The translations under genes were made by a program, and so were the position numbers. Source: Whitmania pigra (Eukaryota; Annelida; Clitellata; Hirudinida; Haemopidae). Taken from it: a stretch of DNA of 64,000 bases. Location: the NCBI GenBank assembly GCA_021613335.1, contig JAJTWR010000182.1:1529501-1593500 (forward strand), read 5' to 3'. A model generated the notes under the pieces. It ran no database searches. It saw nothing but the letters and a program-made list of their open reading frames with translations, and was not told the DNA's origin. Each line of letters begins with the position of its first letter. Position 1 is the stretch's first letter. Shown here piece after piece: positions 12,543-23,692 of the stretch.

Positions 12543-15500
12543 CGATGATGATGATGATGACGATGGTGAACAGTTTCTCCTGTGCACTGCAGCAGATATA
12601 TTACTGCCACTGAGTCACACGTGAATTCTTTTACGATGCATGACCTTCAAAGTGACACATTCCTTTTACACTGCTCATGCTGGATGCAGTATCAATGGTT
12701 GTGTTGATCTTCAAATGTTTCCATTTTAGTTTAGTACTTATTATTATTATTATTTTTATTATTATTATCATCATCATCATTATTATTATTTGTTGTTGCG
12801 GTATATTCGTTTTTATTACTTTTTGTTATTTTATTTTTTCTATTATGTTTTATTATTATTATTAATTTCAACTCTATTATAAGGAATATCAGGTTGCTGC
12901 AGTCGATAAGAAATCCATGCTAAAGCGTAGGAGGCTCTTTCCTCCACAGATGATCCCCGTTGACGTGCATCCATCCTTTGCTTCCTTATCGACCTGACAT
13001 CAATTCTCTTCAACACGTCAGTTCTCCATTGAACAACGTAGTTAATGCATCCAGTGCAATCCTCGCAATCATTGGCATTCAGTGCTCTCAGTGAGCGATA
13101 AATTATCGTTATTAGCTGCACTTTTGATCGCCAACCATTCATTGATTCAGACTCTTTCGAGGCGTTTTGTCTGCTTCTTTTGTGGCTGACTGCAACGCTG
13201 GCCGTTATTTATATTTATAATACTGTAGTCGTTATTATTATTATTATTATTATTATTATTGTTGTTGTTCTTCTTCTTATTATTATTATTTTATTGCACG
13301 TCAGGCTAAACAGAAACTCTAAGCCGTAGATTAAAACGTAATGGAGGATCGAAAGTGTAAGTACGAAATAACAACAACAACAACGTCGACAGTAACAATT
13401 TTTTAATGTCCATCACATTTCACATTCGATTATGAAATTGGACATCCATCATACTTCCTATTTGCTTGCCTGTGGGTTAATGATGATCAGAACGGTATGG
13501 ATGACGACGATGGTGATGATAATGACGATGATGATGATGATAATTATGACGATGATGATCATGGTGATGGTGATCATCATTTGACCGAAGGCCGATATGG
13601 TGATAACGATGATGATGGCGAAAAGGTGTATTAACGTATTTCGCGCTTGTTCGTGCATCAAAGCACTTTTTCTTCGCCTATTGAAATGCTTCTTCTGCCA
13701 GCCATAGCGATCAACACGGCCATATATTAAGTATTTTAACACGCCATCGTCTTGTTTACCGCTCCTTGTTTGCCTACTGGGGTTTTCCCCGGTGTGGAAG
13801 ATTTCCATGTTTCCAGTCATGTTGGGATCGTGGGTCTAAATCCATCACGTTGCGAGACTTGCCACTGTCCAGCTTCGGTGATGATTATGATGACAATGAT
13901 GGTGATGATGATGACGATGATGGTGACGGTGATGATTATGATGATGATGACGATGATGGTGATGATGATGATGATGATGATGATTAGAGTAAAGCAAAAT
14001 GGCACTATCCTCGCTGGCGATTGTTATTTTTGGATCTCAATTAGATGATTTCCTTCACCTCGTTGACTTGAGTTTCTTTTCTCCACCATCTTTCCATCCT
14101 CCTACTGCACATTCACTGCCCCCTCGCTCGGTCGTTCGTTCAATCTGTGGAGCAGTAAGTAATAAGTAAGTAAGTAAGTAAGCAAGTAAAGTAAGTAAGT
14201 AATACACTCCTGGTTGAAGAACACACGAATGAATGGATAAACGAATGAATCTCCCCATTCCCTACAAATGAGGCGTGAATTTCAATGTGAAGCAATAAAT
14301 AAATAAATTCCTAGCATCGTCATCATCTCAATAGCTTCTTATCACTGTTGACTTCGTCATCGTCGTCGTATTCTTCATCATTAGCTTTTTTATTTTAGTT
14401 ATTATTATTTTTTATTAGTTTTTATAATTTGTAAAACAATTGCACACTTTTAAGAATTCATATTTAATTAATTTAATTGTGTTTGTTATTGTTATTTCTT
14501 ACAATGGTAATTGAAACTCAATTCTTTTCTTCAGGCGGTTGATTCCGATGATCAGCTGGAGTTGAAGAAGGGTTACATAATGAGGAAGTGCTGTTTGGAT
14601 GCCAATGGAAGGAAAAGTAATGATTCTTATATTGCTGTTGGTGATGATAACGAAGATGATAATAAGGGTGATGCTAATGTCTGAGTTTATTCAGATGATA
14701 GTCACGGCTGTTATGCCTTTTCAATTACCTGAAAATGACTGATATCATTCACTTGATGCTGTGTCATCTGCTAGACATTTAAAAAGATTTATCTCCTTAT
14801 TATCATCATCGTCGTCGTCATCATGATGATGATGGTGATGATGATGATGACTTACTTACTTAACCTAGTAACTGTTCCATAGTTGTGATGCATTGTAATT
14901 TTTTCTCTAAAAAAATGTATTAACAATGCCCAAATGGATTGAGCAATTCAGTTGATTGATAGGGACGATGACAGCGTCTATGATGATGATGATGGTGCTG
15001 ATGATCGCCTACTGATGAATAGCTATTAGTGATTTTAAGGATGGTGATGGAATGACACTATTATCTCATATTTAGGGCATCAGATTTCATTTCTAGCTTT
15101 TTAACCATATTGGGCATTGTTCCTAAGGCTGGATTAGCTGTATAGACTCAGACATTCTAATTTATTCTTCGAGACAAACAACTGCATTCTTTTGCAATTA
15201 ACGTCATTATCATAATCGCAGATTGTTAGCACGATCGACACCATCGTTGCTATTCACATCAAAATACAGTTGAAGTGCATCTTTTCCTCTTTTATTGCAG
15301 CCGGTCTCGGTAGGAGAGGGTGGAAAATGTTCTACGCGGTCCTCAGGGACACCACCCTCTATCTGTACAGCAGCGAACGAGCCAGCAAGTCCAAAAAGTC
15401 TCGCAGGACTGGAAACATTCCGAGCTCTTCCAAGAGCTCCACCCAGCTGAACTCGGAGGGAAGCGCTTCCTCCACGCCGAAGAAGAGCATCGGAAACTCT

Positions 15501-17731
15501 CTCAAGGACAAGGTGCTGGGCAAGTTGTCTCGAAGTTCCAGAAACAAAACCGGTAGCCAGGAATCTGGAATCGCCAACGTGTCGCCTGCTGACGACGAAG
15601 AAGAGAGCGGGAATAGCCTCTCGATCGGGGCTGGCGACGACTTGGACGACGAAAGCACGGGCAACGAATGCGACGACGACGCGCAGTCGAAACTCGACTC
15701 CACGGGCGACCGGAGAAATCCCGACGGATCGAGGGACGGAACCCTCCCTCGCGATTCGAAACCCCCCGAACCGGGCTCCAGGATTTCCGTCCCCGTGGCC
15801 AACGGCAGCAATGCCATCTGCCTCCTCCACAGCATCGCAACCAAGGCCACCGACTACATCAAGAAGAGCCACGTGTTCAGACTCCATACCGTCGACAGAG
15901 CGCAATATTTGATACAAACCAGGTTAAGTGTTGTTTGACTTGTAAATTTTTATGAAATACATTAGCCACAGACATAATCATCACAATCACGTTACCGTTA
16001 CCTCGTGCAGCGACGTGAAAGAATGCCAGGACTGGATCGACTGCATAAACGTTGTGGCGGCCCTCAACTCTGCTCCCATCCCCAGCAGGGATTTCGACGT
16101 CCACAAGTGGTTCGATCGACCAATCACGAGCCTCGAGTGCAGCACTCTCTCGATTGTTAGTACTTTATCCTTGAGTGACCGTTGAGGATGATGATGTGAT
16201 GACTATGAGGATGTTGATGATAATTTGCATGCTGTCCGAGAGGATGACTGTACGAAAGTATGCATGAGTTCGCCTAAAAGTTGTTTAGTTATTCAGTCAT
16301 TGAGGCTGTTATTGTTATTATTATTATTATAATTGTGCTCGAAACTTTGTTTACATCCCACTTTTTTTTTTTGCTTGTTCGATAAAAAAAAGTCTGGTAT
16401 TTCACAAACTGTACGTGCACAATGTACAAGACAGGCTTAATAACAAGCATTGCCGTGAATTGTTTTCCACACACAGCAGTTTTAGAAATATGATAGCTTC
16501 CCGATATTTATTTTTATTAATTATTACTACTTTGATGTTGCTCAGACATTAAAATATGTATTCATTATTTTGTCTTTATTTCTTACAACATCTGCATGTA
16601 TATAGCCAGCAGAGCATTTCATTATTAATTAGCTTTGGACGCTGGTTGATTAACCCTCACAGCTGATAACTTTAAATTGCCTCTGCTGTTGTTGTTACGA
16701 CCATTTCCATAATATTGTTTCGCGATGTCGACTCACATCAATTGCATTAACATCTGCAAAGGCATTCATCGATTGCACGAAACATTTGTAACGACATTCA
16801 TTAAAACGTTTGAAATCTTCAGAGAGAGCAAATCGTCCAGCACGAGAGAGCATCTGCCCAATACGAGAAGCAATTGTTCGAGTATCGAAAGGCAGCTCCC
16901 GAAAAGGGGAGCAGGAATCGTGTCATCAGAGAATATTGCCACAAGGAGAACTTTTTAAAATTCGAGGTCAGTACTTGCTTTCGCATGACGCGCGGCACGC
17001 ATCGAGCGTTCGTCCATCGTCCATCGTACGGCATTTTAAAATTTGTCACTTTAATCGGCATGTTTTCAATGAGCTTTCCTTCATCATGTTGTGCATTGTA
17101 ATTAATGTAATTAATCTTTATGAAGAGGTACTATTTTGCTCTTGTCAGCTGTCTTGTTTGTTATGTTTTTTTTATCTGTGGGCAGGTTATCACAACAAGA
17201 TTTGTCATAGATTGTAAACGATGATATTGATTTGCCATTTAGATTAAGAGGTTCAAGCTCTACACCAAACTGTTGCAGTACCAATTGAGTACTTGCCCAC
17301 AACTTGAGCCTTCTCTGGCTGAAACCACGATCGGGGAAGTTGAAGAGCCCTCTTGCAGTCCCGTGGGCTCCACGCCCCCCGTATTTTTTGAAGAATCTCC
17401 GAACTCCACAAACAATAGAGAAGAGGCTAAATCATCATCACCTACTCAAATCACTCAAGAAGAGATAATCCCGTCGGACAAAACAGAGAATCCTAGCAAC
17501 CAGTCGTCTTCGACATCATCTTCGATATCATCTTCCTCGTCGTCTGTTCCGCAAATCAATCGCTCGGCAGGCAGTCCCACGAGCTCCCAGGGTGCCGGAG
17601 ATGAGACCTTCGCACCTTCCGCTTCCGATGCTACTCTCGTTTCTGCCATCACTGATGGCAACACTGCAGCTTCGTGCGAACAGGCTGCAGGCAATGCTCA
17701 AGTCTTAAGCTCCGACAGATCTTCAACATGA
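6541..17731 (+). CDS. PSD: EFA6/PSD-type ARF6 exchange factor (Sec7 + PH domains)
   Basis: EFA6/PSD proteins exchange nucleotide on ARF6 at the plasma membrane and organise cortical actin or microtubules. Exons: 6541-8417, 9075-9271, 9654-9712, 10152-10303, 11033-11204, 14535-14616, 15301-15922, 16011-16155, 16823-16966, 17243-17731; phases agree, giving 1312 residues. The frame is open slightly upstream, but 6541 is the first ATG and has a good context. Layout: long Ser/Asp/Glu-rich N-terminal half with an NPF motif near residue 98; Sec7 about 600-765, entered through RLAKRLYHLHGFKRSDI; PH about 828-1075, opening with KKGYIMRKCC and closing with DWIDCINVVAAL; a coiled-coil about 1103-1165 (QIVQHERASAQYEKQLFEY); Ser-rich tail. 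The Sec7 catalytic motifs are divergent and the PH domain carries an extra loop of about 140 residues. Paralogue number cannot be assigned. Confidence 0.9.
10838..10902 (+). repeat. short dispersed repeat, copy 2
   Basis: Second copy of the repeat at 5484-5540, in the EFA6 intron before the 11033 exon. It shares the AAGTCCAAAT, TAGTTATGCA, GGACTTTAAT and AATGAATAAATAAA blocks, with a few base insertions. Confidence 0.45.
11438..11653 (+). repeat. 18-bp minisatellite, 12 units
   Basis: Twelve head-to-tail copies of an 18-bp unit, consensus ATTGAACGAATGGATGTG, with only a few substitutions between copies. It lies in the EFA6 intron between the 11033 and 14535 exons. Because the unit is a multiple of three and lacks stops in several frames, it produces open frames on both strands; these are not genes. 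Confidence 0.95.
12240..14860. repeat. microsatellite clusters in the large EFA6 intron
   Basis: Many simple arrays are packed into this intron: GAT repeats at about 12260-12282, 12496-12565, 13499-13615, 13870-13985 and 14815-14850; ATT/ATC repeats at about 12736-12795 and 13230-13292; GTAA repeats at about 14156-14202. The GAT arrays are interrupted by GAC and GGT triplets. The His-, Asp- and Ile-rich open frames here are consequences of the repeats. No EFA6 exon is needed here, since the 11204/14535 junction joins in frame. Confidence 0.9.
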
Positions 17732-20700
17732 TGTCTCGAACATCCACAGTTCAAACACAGTCACGTTCAGTATGCTAAACAGATCTAGTCATTGTCCTGA
17801 TGATGATGATGCTGATGATGATAATGATGACATTGGTGATGACAGTGATGATGTTGATGTTACATATTGATGTTGTTAGAAGCAAGCCAAAGCTTTGGAC
17901 TTCTCGAGCAACTTGTTTTTGAATGATAAATCGTCCAAATGTACATTTTCGGATTTTAAAAGTGAATTTTATTCCAAGCGATTAAAGATTTTTAAGAACC
18001 ATTTGACTGCTCGTTGTTGTGGCTTGGTTGCGAAGGTAGGTGATCGACATGGCAGGCCAAATTGATCGCAATGTTTCAGCTTTTCGGTTTAAAGCTCTTT
18101 CCACGTCCCCGGGGAATAAAAACTTGCACTTAATAAGGATTTTAATGTTTCGCTTCTTAAGTGATAAGCTTTTATTCTCCGCACGTTTGGTGCTGTTTTT
18201 AGTCTTTAAATTAACGCTAGACTGATTTAGTCTAGATCGTCTAATGATGTCGAAAAATTCAATTAACTTTTTAATGGGCTCTGCAAAAGAGCATCCTCAT
18301 TTGGATTTCTAATTCTCAGCTTTAGTAGATTTCAAATTTCTCTTTTTATTTTTATTTTTCATCTTTAACTTTAAAAACTCATTTTACTTGCTTTCACATT
18401 TTGTAACTTTCTAATAGCTTTTGGGTTTCTTAGGAGCAAAATTCTTAGCACTAAATTGCCTATTTGGGTTCAGATGGTAATCTCACAGTGTTTTTTTCCT
18501 CTCAACAAAAGATTATCTCCATCTGCTTCCATCTCTCCTACTCTTTATCTACACCACATTAACTATTTTTATATTCCAGGGTTGATTGGCAAAATTGCTA
18601 CAGATTCTTTGCAAGTTTTCGAACTTGCATTCAAATAACATAACAATGCATCTTTGCCTTCAGTGCCATCCTGAAAGCTTCTGCTGTGTGTGAAATAATG
18701 TATCACTTCTACTTTACTACTACTGCCATTGTCCGTATATTGTATCCATCTGTGTTGCTGTACCTGCCAGATTTGTTTTGTTTTCATTATTCCTACCGCA
18801 CGCTTGAATGAAGATGGCTTTTCCCAACTCCGCAAGTAACACAAGTAACCAAGTAACGCTTTCATCTCACCTTGTACGAACACAGGTGTTGTATATATTT
18901 GTGCTTCTCAAGCAAACAAAGTCAAGGTATATTTTTTATGCCAAAACATTTTGTAACATAGTTACCCCAATTAATGTTTTGTCACTGACATAATACAATG
19001 TTGGTGGCTATTTTTTGTGGTCTAAACTTTTACTGGTTATGATACTTGGTTAACATTAATGCTAAATATTTTGTGGCTTACATCTTTTCAATTATCTATC
19101 TTTAATGTCAGACATTTATAATAGATTTATGGCTATGGTTATTACTATTGCTATACTAATAGTGACTTTATAAATATGATATAATATAATGTTGTTGTAG
19201 TATATTTTATTATAAGCATTTTATGGATGAAATACAACAATTTTCAAAATCACAAACATGCAGGGTCTTCTCATTTTGCTATCTCCCTTTTCCATCTTAC
19301 ACCTTTTAAGATTGCCAAATTCACCACCACCAGCCTATTTAAAATCATTATCGATGTGTTTGTCACTCTTAACCCAAATGGTTATAATTATTTCGTTATG
19401 TTTTCAGTTGGGCTAATGTTCAGATGCAGTTATTCTCCTGGGTTATTTAAACTTAGTGGGTTTTCTTCAATCCATTCTTATGTCGGCGATTGTTGCTATT
19501 GTTGTCTGATTCTGTCGTATTGATGTTGTGTTGTTATTATCATCATTGTTGGTGTTATTGATGCCATTGATTTTAGGATAGTCATCCTGACCCTATTGTT
19601 CGTGTGGTACTGAAGATGCTTTGTTCCTTCGATGGTCGATTCTTCGATTTTTGTTCATTTAACATTTGCCATTTTTGTGATTCTGCCTTTATCTGCTCTG
19701 AGCCTACATAAGTAGATTGCTGTACAGGAGTTGTGTTCTGGGCATCTCATATGTATGTTGTCTTGTATTTATGGATATTCCACATTTTGAAGGAAGTTGA
19801 TTTCTGTCAACTTTGGATGTTGTGCAATGTTTAGTGGTGAGTCTGGGAACTTTTTAATTTCCACTGATGTTGTCTTTCCTGTACATGAAAAATTCTCTGA
19901 TACCCTGAGCTGCCGCTCTGTTTGTGGTCCTTGATCGACGGCAACACTACGATGAACTATTACGTTTGATCATGCATGAGAATCGAGAGTTAGCTTCATC
20001 CTCATTCATCTATGTTTATGCAAGCTATTCTGTAATATTTGCTTTACGTGCAAATTTTCTGCACTCTTCTTGGAGAGTTTCATAATTAATTTCCTTGAAT
20101 TTCCAATCGTATGGCGACTGCAATTTCGGTTAAGTTTCCAACTGCTATTTTTTATAGGAGTTATGATTAAATGTTTCTCTCAAACTTTCTAACTGACCTC
20201 AGGACAAACGACGTGGAAAATACGTTTATGTTTCATCAACACTTCTACTTCATCTGTGCGACACATTCAGCTCCGAGACCTGTGTAGTTAATTTTGGTTT
20301 TGTTGACCTCTTTGATTCATTGAGTGACGTCTGGTATTTTCAATGCTTTAAGGAACATCACATGTCAATGTCAAAGAAGTTTGAAAGTGTTTCAGCGATT
20401 AGTCAGGTTATTGGCAATGAGCTCACCATTTCACAGATTTCCGCAAGGAGATGTGGTATGTATTTTTTATTTAAGTGGTTTCATCACATTTGTACACTTG
20501 CTTTCTCCACCAGTTGATCCAGAGTGCTGATTGTTACCCCTTTTATGTGAAAATAAAATTGCGAGTCGAGCTTAGTTCGTGTAAGCGTCCTAACCGTCGG
20601 GAGCCGGTAGTGAATCTTATTAAGAAATTATTTAAGATTAAGGATAACTTAGATTAATTTAAATTATTTTAGAACTTTTTTTATTTAATGACTTATTTTG

Positions 20701-20809
20701 GAAACGACATTGTATTTAAAACTTTTGCATTTTATCCATGTTTGGATGATCGATATTAAGGGCTACGGATTTGTGAGTTTTCTTGCGTACCGCTATTTGT
20801 TCATAGAAG
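17732..20809. other. T-rich stretch between EFA6 and PPIL1
   Basis: The plus strand is rich in T over most of this stretch, as expected for a long 3' UTR of EFA6; an AATAAA occurs at 18115. No recognisable gene is present. One exon-like stretch at 20203-20530 is listed separately. Other open frames here have the Phe/Leu/Cys/Ser bias expected from T-rich non-coding sequence. Confidence 0.5.
20203..20530 (+). other. exon-like stretch, product unknown
   Basis: A frame open from about 20198 to 20514 starts after a good acceptor (pyrimidine tract, CAG at 20202) and contains a strong donor (GTATGT) after 20457. Joining in phase to an acceptor at about 20515 gives a stop after four more residues. 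The residues (for example FESVSAISQVIGNELTISQ) look more protein-like than neighbouring frames. No upstream exon chain could be established, so this may be chance within a T-rich 3' UTR. Confidence 0.25.
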
Positions 20810-22067
20810 ATGGCAGGAATCCCTCCCAAATCATGGCAACCACCGTTTGTGACACTGGAAACTAGGTGACGGTCTTAATCAGACATTATTCGCCTACCGC
20901 GTCTCTTTTATCTGATTGCGACATATTCTGCTGTGTTGTTAATGAATGAGCATAACTGAATAAATGTCAATTGAGTAATAAAGCAAGTTATTTAACAGTA
21001 TGGGCACAATAGAAATTGAACTCTATTGGAAGCATGCGCCGAAAACCTGTTCTAATTTTGCCGAGTTGGCCCGGCGAGGATATTACAACAACACGAAATT
21101 CCATAGAATCATCAAAGACTTTATGATCCAAGGAGGTGATCCGACTGGAACTGGTAGGCTGTGTTTTTAAAACTATAAGTGGGAATAGGTTCATAGTCGC
21201 TTATCTGTTCCAAGTTTTTATTGTGGTTTGTTTCTTAGAATAGCTAATGATTACAATTAGCTCAAATTTTGATTTTTGGGGCTTGTTTTTAACTAGATTG
21301 CAATAGTTTGATTGTCAATTAGTGTCACATTTGTTTTTATTCTTTCTATAAGGCAAGGGAGGAGCCTCAATCTATGGAAAGTCGTTTGAAGATGAAATTG
21401 CAGATGATTTGAGACACACAGGTTGTTAGCTAACTTTTATTAATCATCATTAATGTATTTGGAAAATCTGCTGTAAATTTATATCGTAACAACAGCTTTA
21501 AAATAATGGCAGTTGGTGATGGATCAAAACAATTTGCATAATGCATGAATTTCCATCAGATTTTTGAAATATAGTTAGATCCATCGCTAACAAAGTTTAA
21601 ATAAATTATCGTTCATTTTAGGAGCTGGTATCATTTCCATGGCCAACAGTGGGCCAAATACCAACGGGAGCCAATTCTTTATAACTTTGGCCCCAGCACA
21701 GTGGCTGGACGGCAAGCACACCATATTTGGACGTGTTTCAAAGGGAATTAAGGTGACTTTGTCATTAATCAATATTCCTAGGCATCTTTGTTACTCTGAA
21801 TGTGTTACATCCATTCTTAAGGATTGGGATTAAGACCAGTGGTTTATGTTATATTTATTCTCATTTATTCAAAAGTTGAGATCATGCAGAGAATGTCTAT
21901 AATTACAATTTTTGCTCAACAATGTTATGCAGGCTTGTTGGCTTAAATCTAATTTGATATTTATACAGATTCTCAGTCGTCTTGGCTTGGTGGAGACTGA
22001 CAACTCTGATCGCCCTACAGATGATGTCAAGATTTTGTCAGCCTCCGTTCCAGCTTTTAGAGTTTAG
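20810..22067 (+). CDS. PPIL1: PPIL1, spliceosomal peptidyl-prolyl cis-trans isomerase
   Basis: Cyclophilin-type prolyl isomerase; in animals PPIL1 associates with SKIP/SNW1 in the activated spliceosome. Exons 20810-20865, 20999-21153, 21353-21421, 21622-21752 and 21969-22067 join in phase into 169 residues (human PPIL1 has 166). The first exon encodes [19 protein letters not shown], matching the family's opening, and fixes the start. Diagnostic stretches are [30 protein letters not shown] (with the catalytic Arg), [10 protein letters not shown] and [12 protein letters not shown]. The active-site residues expected of an active cyclophilin are present. A polyadenylation signal lies at 22114. 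The closest alternative would be another small cyclophilin, but the N-terminus and length favour PPIL1. Confidence 0.95.
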
Positions 22068-22113
22068 GATCACTTTATAGGACTGCATCCTTTGCTTGTT
22101 ATGACATGAGTAT

Positions 22114-22119
22114 AATAAA
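22114..22119 (+). terminator. polyadenylation signal of PPIL1
   Basis: AATAAA 47 bases after the PPIL1 stop codon. Confidence 0.7.
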
Positions 22120-22522
22120 CTCTATGATGGTTTCTTGTTGTTGATGATTAAAAGTTTCCTTATTTTTAGTTAACATTGTTCAGCTAAAATGTTTTCGTTT
22201 GAGTTGTTGAGTTGCAGAACATGTTATTCTGGAAAGAATTGTATCCAGTAATGAATGTTAATTTATATTATATGTGCATTGAATTAAGCTGATGCCATTT
22301 ATAGGCTCAAGTTAGTTAGCTACAGACTATTGGTGACTTTCTGGTTTAACTTGTGCCTCTAGTTACAACTTCCCAAACTTTTGCGCAGCTAGGTTGTGTT
22401 CATTCAGGCGTGAGAGTCGAGCCCACGCCTTTACATTCAGGTAATTTGATCTCGAAATCGTAGTTGGTCGATTGGCTGTTCGTGTTTTTATTTCGCGAGA
22501 ACTCTAGAGTTGCGAAAAGCGG
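22120..22522. other. spacer before the PTB-like gene
   Basis: No coding sequence seen. It must contain the promoter and 5' UTR of the 22523 gene; no clear TATA box or other motif was recognised. Confidence 0.5.
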
Positions 22523-23692
22523 ATGAAGATGAATTCTGGCGATGTAAGTGTGTGTCCGAACAGACTACTGTATCGATGCGTGGCTCATTTTATGGGCAGA
22601 AAAGCACCAGGATCATCAATTGATAGCATAGAAAGCGTACAGAAACCTCTGTCTGAGATTTATAGCGTCGACCCGTGTTCATGTTTATCGAAAGATGTCG
22701 CCAGAGATGTTCACCTTTTGGTATTCACCAACGGGATTTACGCCATACCTACAAACCCCCTGGACTCGAAGATATGGATTCAAATGCAAAATCTCCGAAG
22801 CTGTGCTGCTGTTAAGGGTGTTGGTCAAAGTTACGACCCAGCAAATGCTTGCGGATTGACGTTCAAGGCCTTGGATTCTCCGGATGCAGCGTCCAGCCCG
22901 CTTCCAGCGATATTCACAGTCACCGCAGCTAGAGGTAATTGCGTTCCGCTCCTGGATTGTTACATATTCTCCTGTCCAAGCAATGTCATCGCCTTGACAC
23001 TGGTGGACAAATCCAGGCAAGCATTCGGTGACAGGAGAGGCTGGTCAAGCAACAACAAGCCTCCACCCGTTACAATGCTCGACATCAGCGAAAATTTCAC
23101 CGACGAAAAGTGGCACTGCAGGACCGACGAAAGCTCTCTGGTTTGTCGAGAACCAATCAACCCCGAACTATACCAGAAACCATCGCTGCACGGATTTTAC
23201 TACGCCCCAAAAACTGACGTCATCAGAAGTTACGACATTGGCATCGAAGCGGAGGCTTATCCGATGCCTGAAGTGGAAACTCGTCCCTCATGCTCAGAGC
23301 CCTGTCCCCAGTACATCATCATCAACCAACAAGCAGGTGCTGAACTTCCACCACATCCAGTGCCACCACAGCAACCGGACATGGCTCAGGTCGTTCCCAA
23401 TGGATACTTGGTTACCGACGTTGCCTCAATGAACTGGCCTGGGAATGGTGACTTTCAAGTGCAAGATCCCAACAACATGACACAATCTGGCATCTGGGTA
23501 CCACAGAATGTTTCTTTTGACCTTGGAGCTGATGCCTCCCTAGCACCTCCTGCTTACCCAAACGTTGATCCAAGTATGGTTGTCCCATTTGTACAGACTG
23601 GATACTATCCAGCCCTCCTAGTGAACCAGCCCGCCGGTAACCCTTACGAAGGTACTGGAGCACCAATGATACCGAACATTGTCCAAAGATGA
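22523..23692 (+). CDS. intronless protein with PTB-like N-terminal domain
   Basis: Complete 389-residue frame without introns, unusual here. I do not recognise the protein. Residues about 14-165 fit the phosphotyrosine-binding (PTB/PID) fold: a first strand LLYRCVAHFMGRK followed by a helix ending in PLSEIYSV, strands VHLLVFTNGIYAIPT and IWIQMQNLRSC, a strand PAIFTVTAA, then the typical CYIFSCPS strand and a terminal helix VIALTLVDKSRQAF. The tail (about 180-389) is low in charge and rich in Pro, Gln and Asn, with blocks such as ELPPHPVPPQQPDM and an NPYE near the end, suggesting a disordered adaptor tail. ATGs at 22523 and 22529 are both possible starts. AATAAA follows at 23825. The PTB call rests on strand/helix pattern, not on a recognised family. 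Confidence 0.75.
   Translation: MKMNSGDVSVCPNRLLYRCVAHFMGRKAPGSSIDSIESVQKPLSEIYSVDPCSCLSKDVARDVHLLVFTNGIYAIPTNPLDSKIWIQMQNLRSCAAVKGVGQSYDPANACGLTFKALDSPDAASSPLPAIFTVTAARGNCVPLLDCYIFSCPSNVIALTLVDKSRQAFGDRRGWSSNNKPPPVTMLDISENFTDEKWHCRTDESSLVCREPINPELYQKPSLHGFYYAPKTDVIRSYDIGIEAEAYPMPEVETRPSCSEPCPQYIIINQQAGAELPPHPVPPQQPDMAQVVPNGYLVTDVASMNWPGNGDFQVQDPNNMTQSGIWVPQNVSFDLGADASLAPPAYPNVDPSMVVPFVQTGYYPALLVNQPAGNPYEGTGAPMIPNIVQR

Noticed and set aside
12416..14005. His-, Asp- and Ile-rich frames in the EFA6 intron
   Set aside because: Direct translations of GAT/ATC microsatellites.
19570..20065. Further exons of a gene between EFA6 and PPIL1
   Set aside because: Several open stretches exist (for example near 19577 and 19908), but their Phe/Leu/Ser/Cys bias is what T-rich non-coding sequence gives, and splice phases did not chain.
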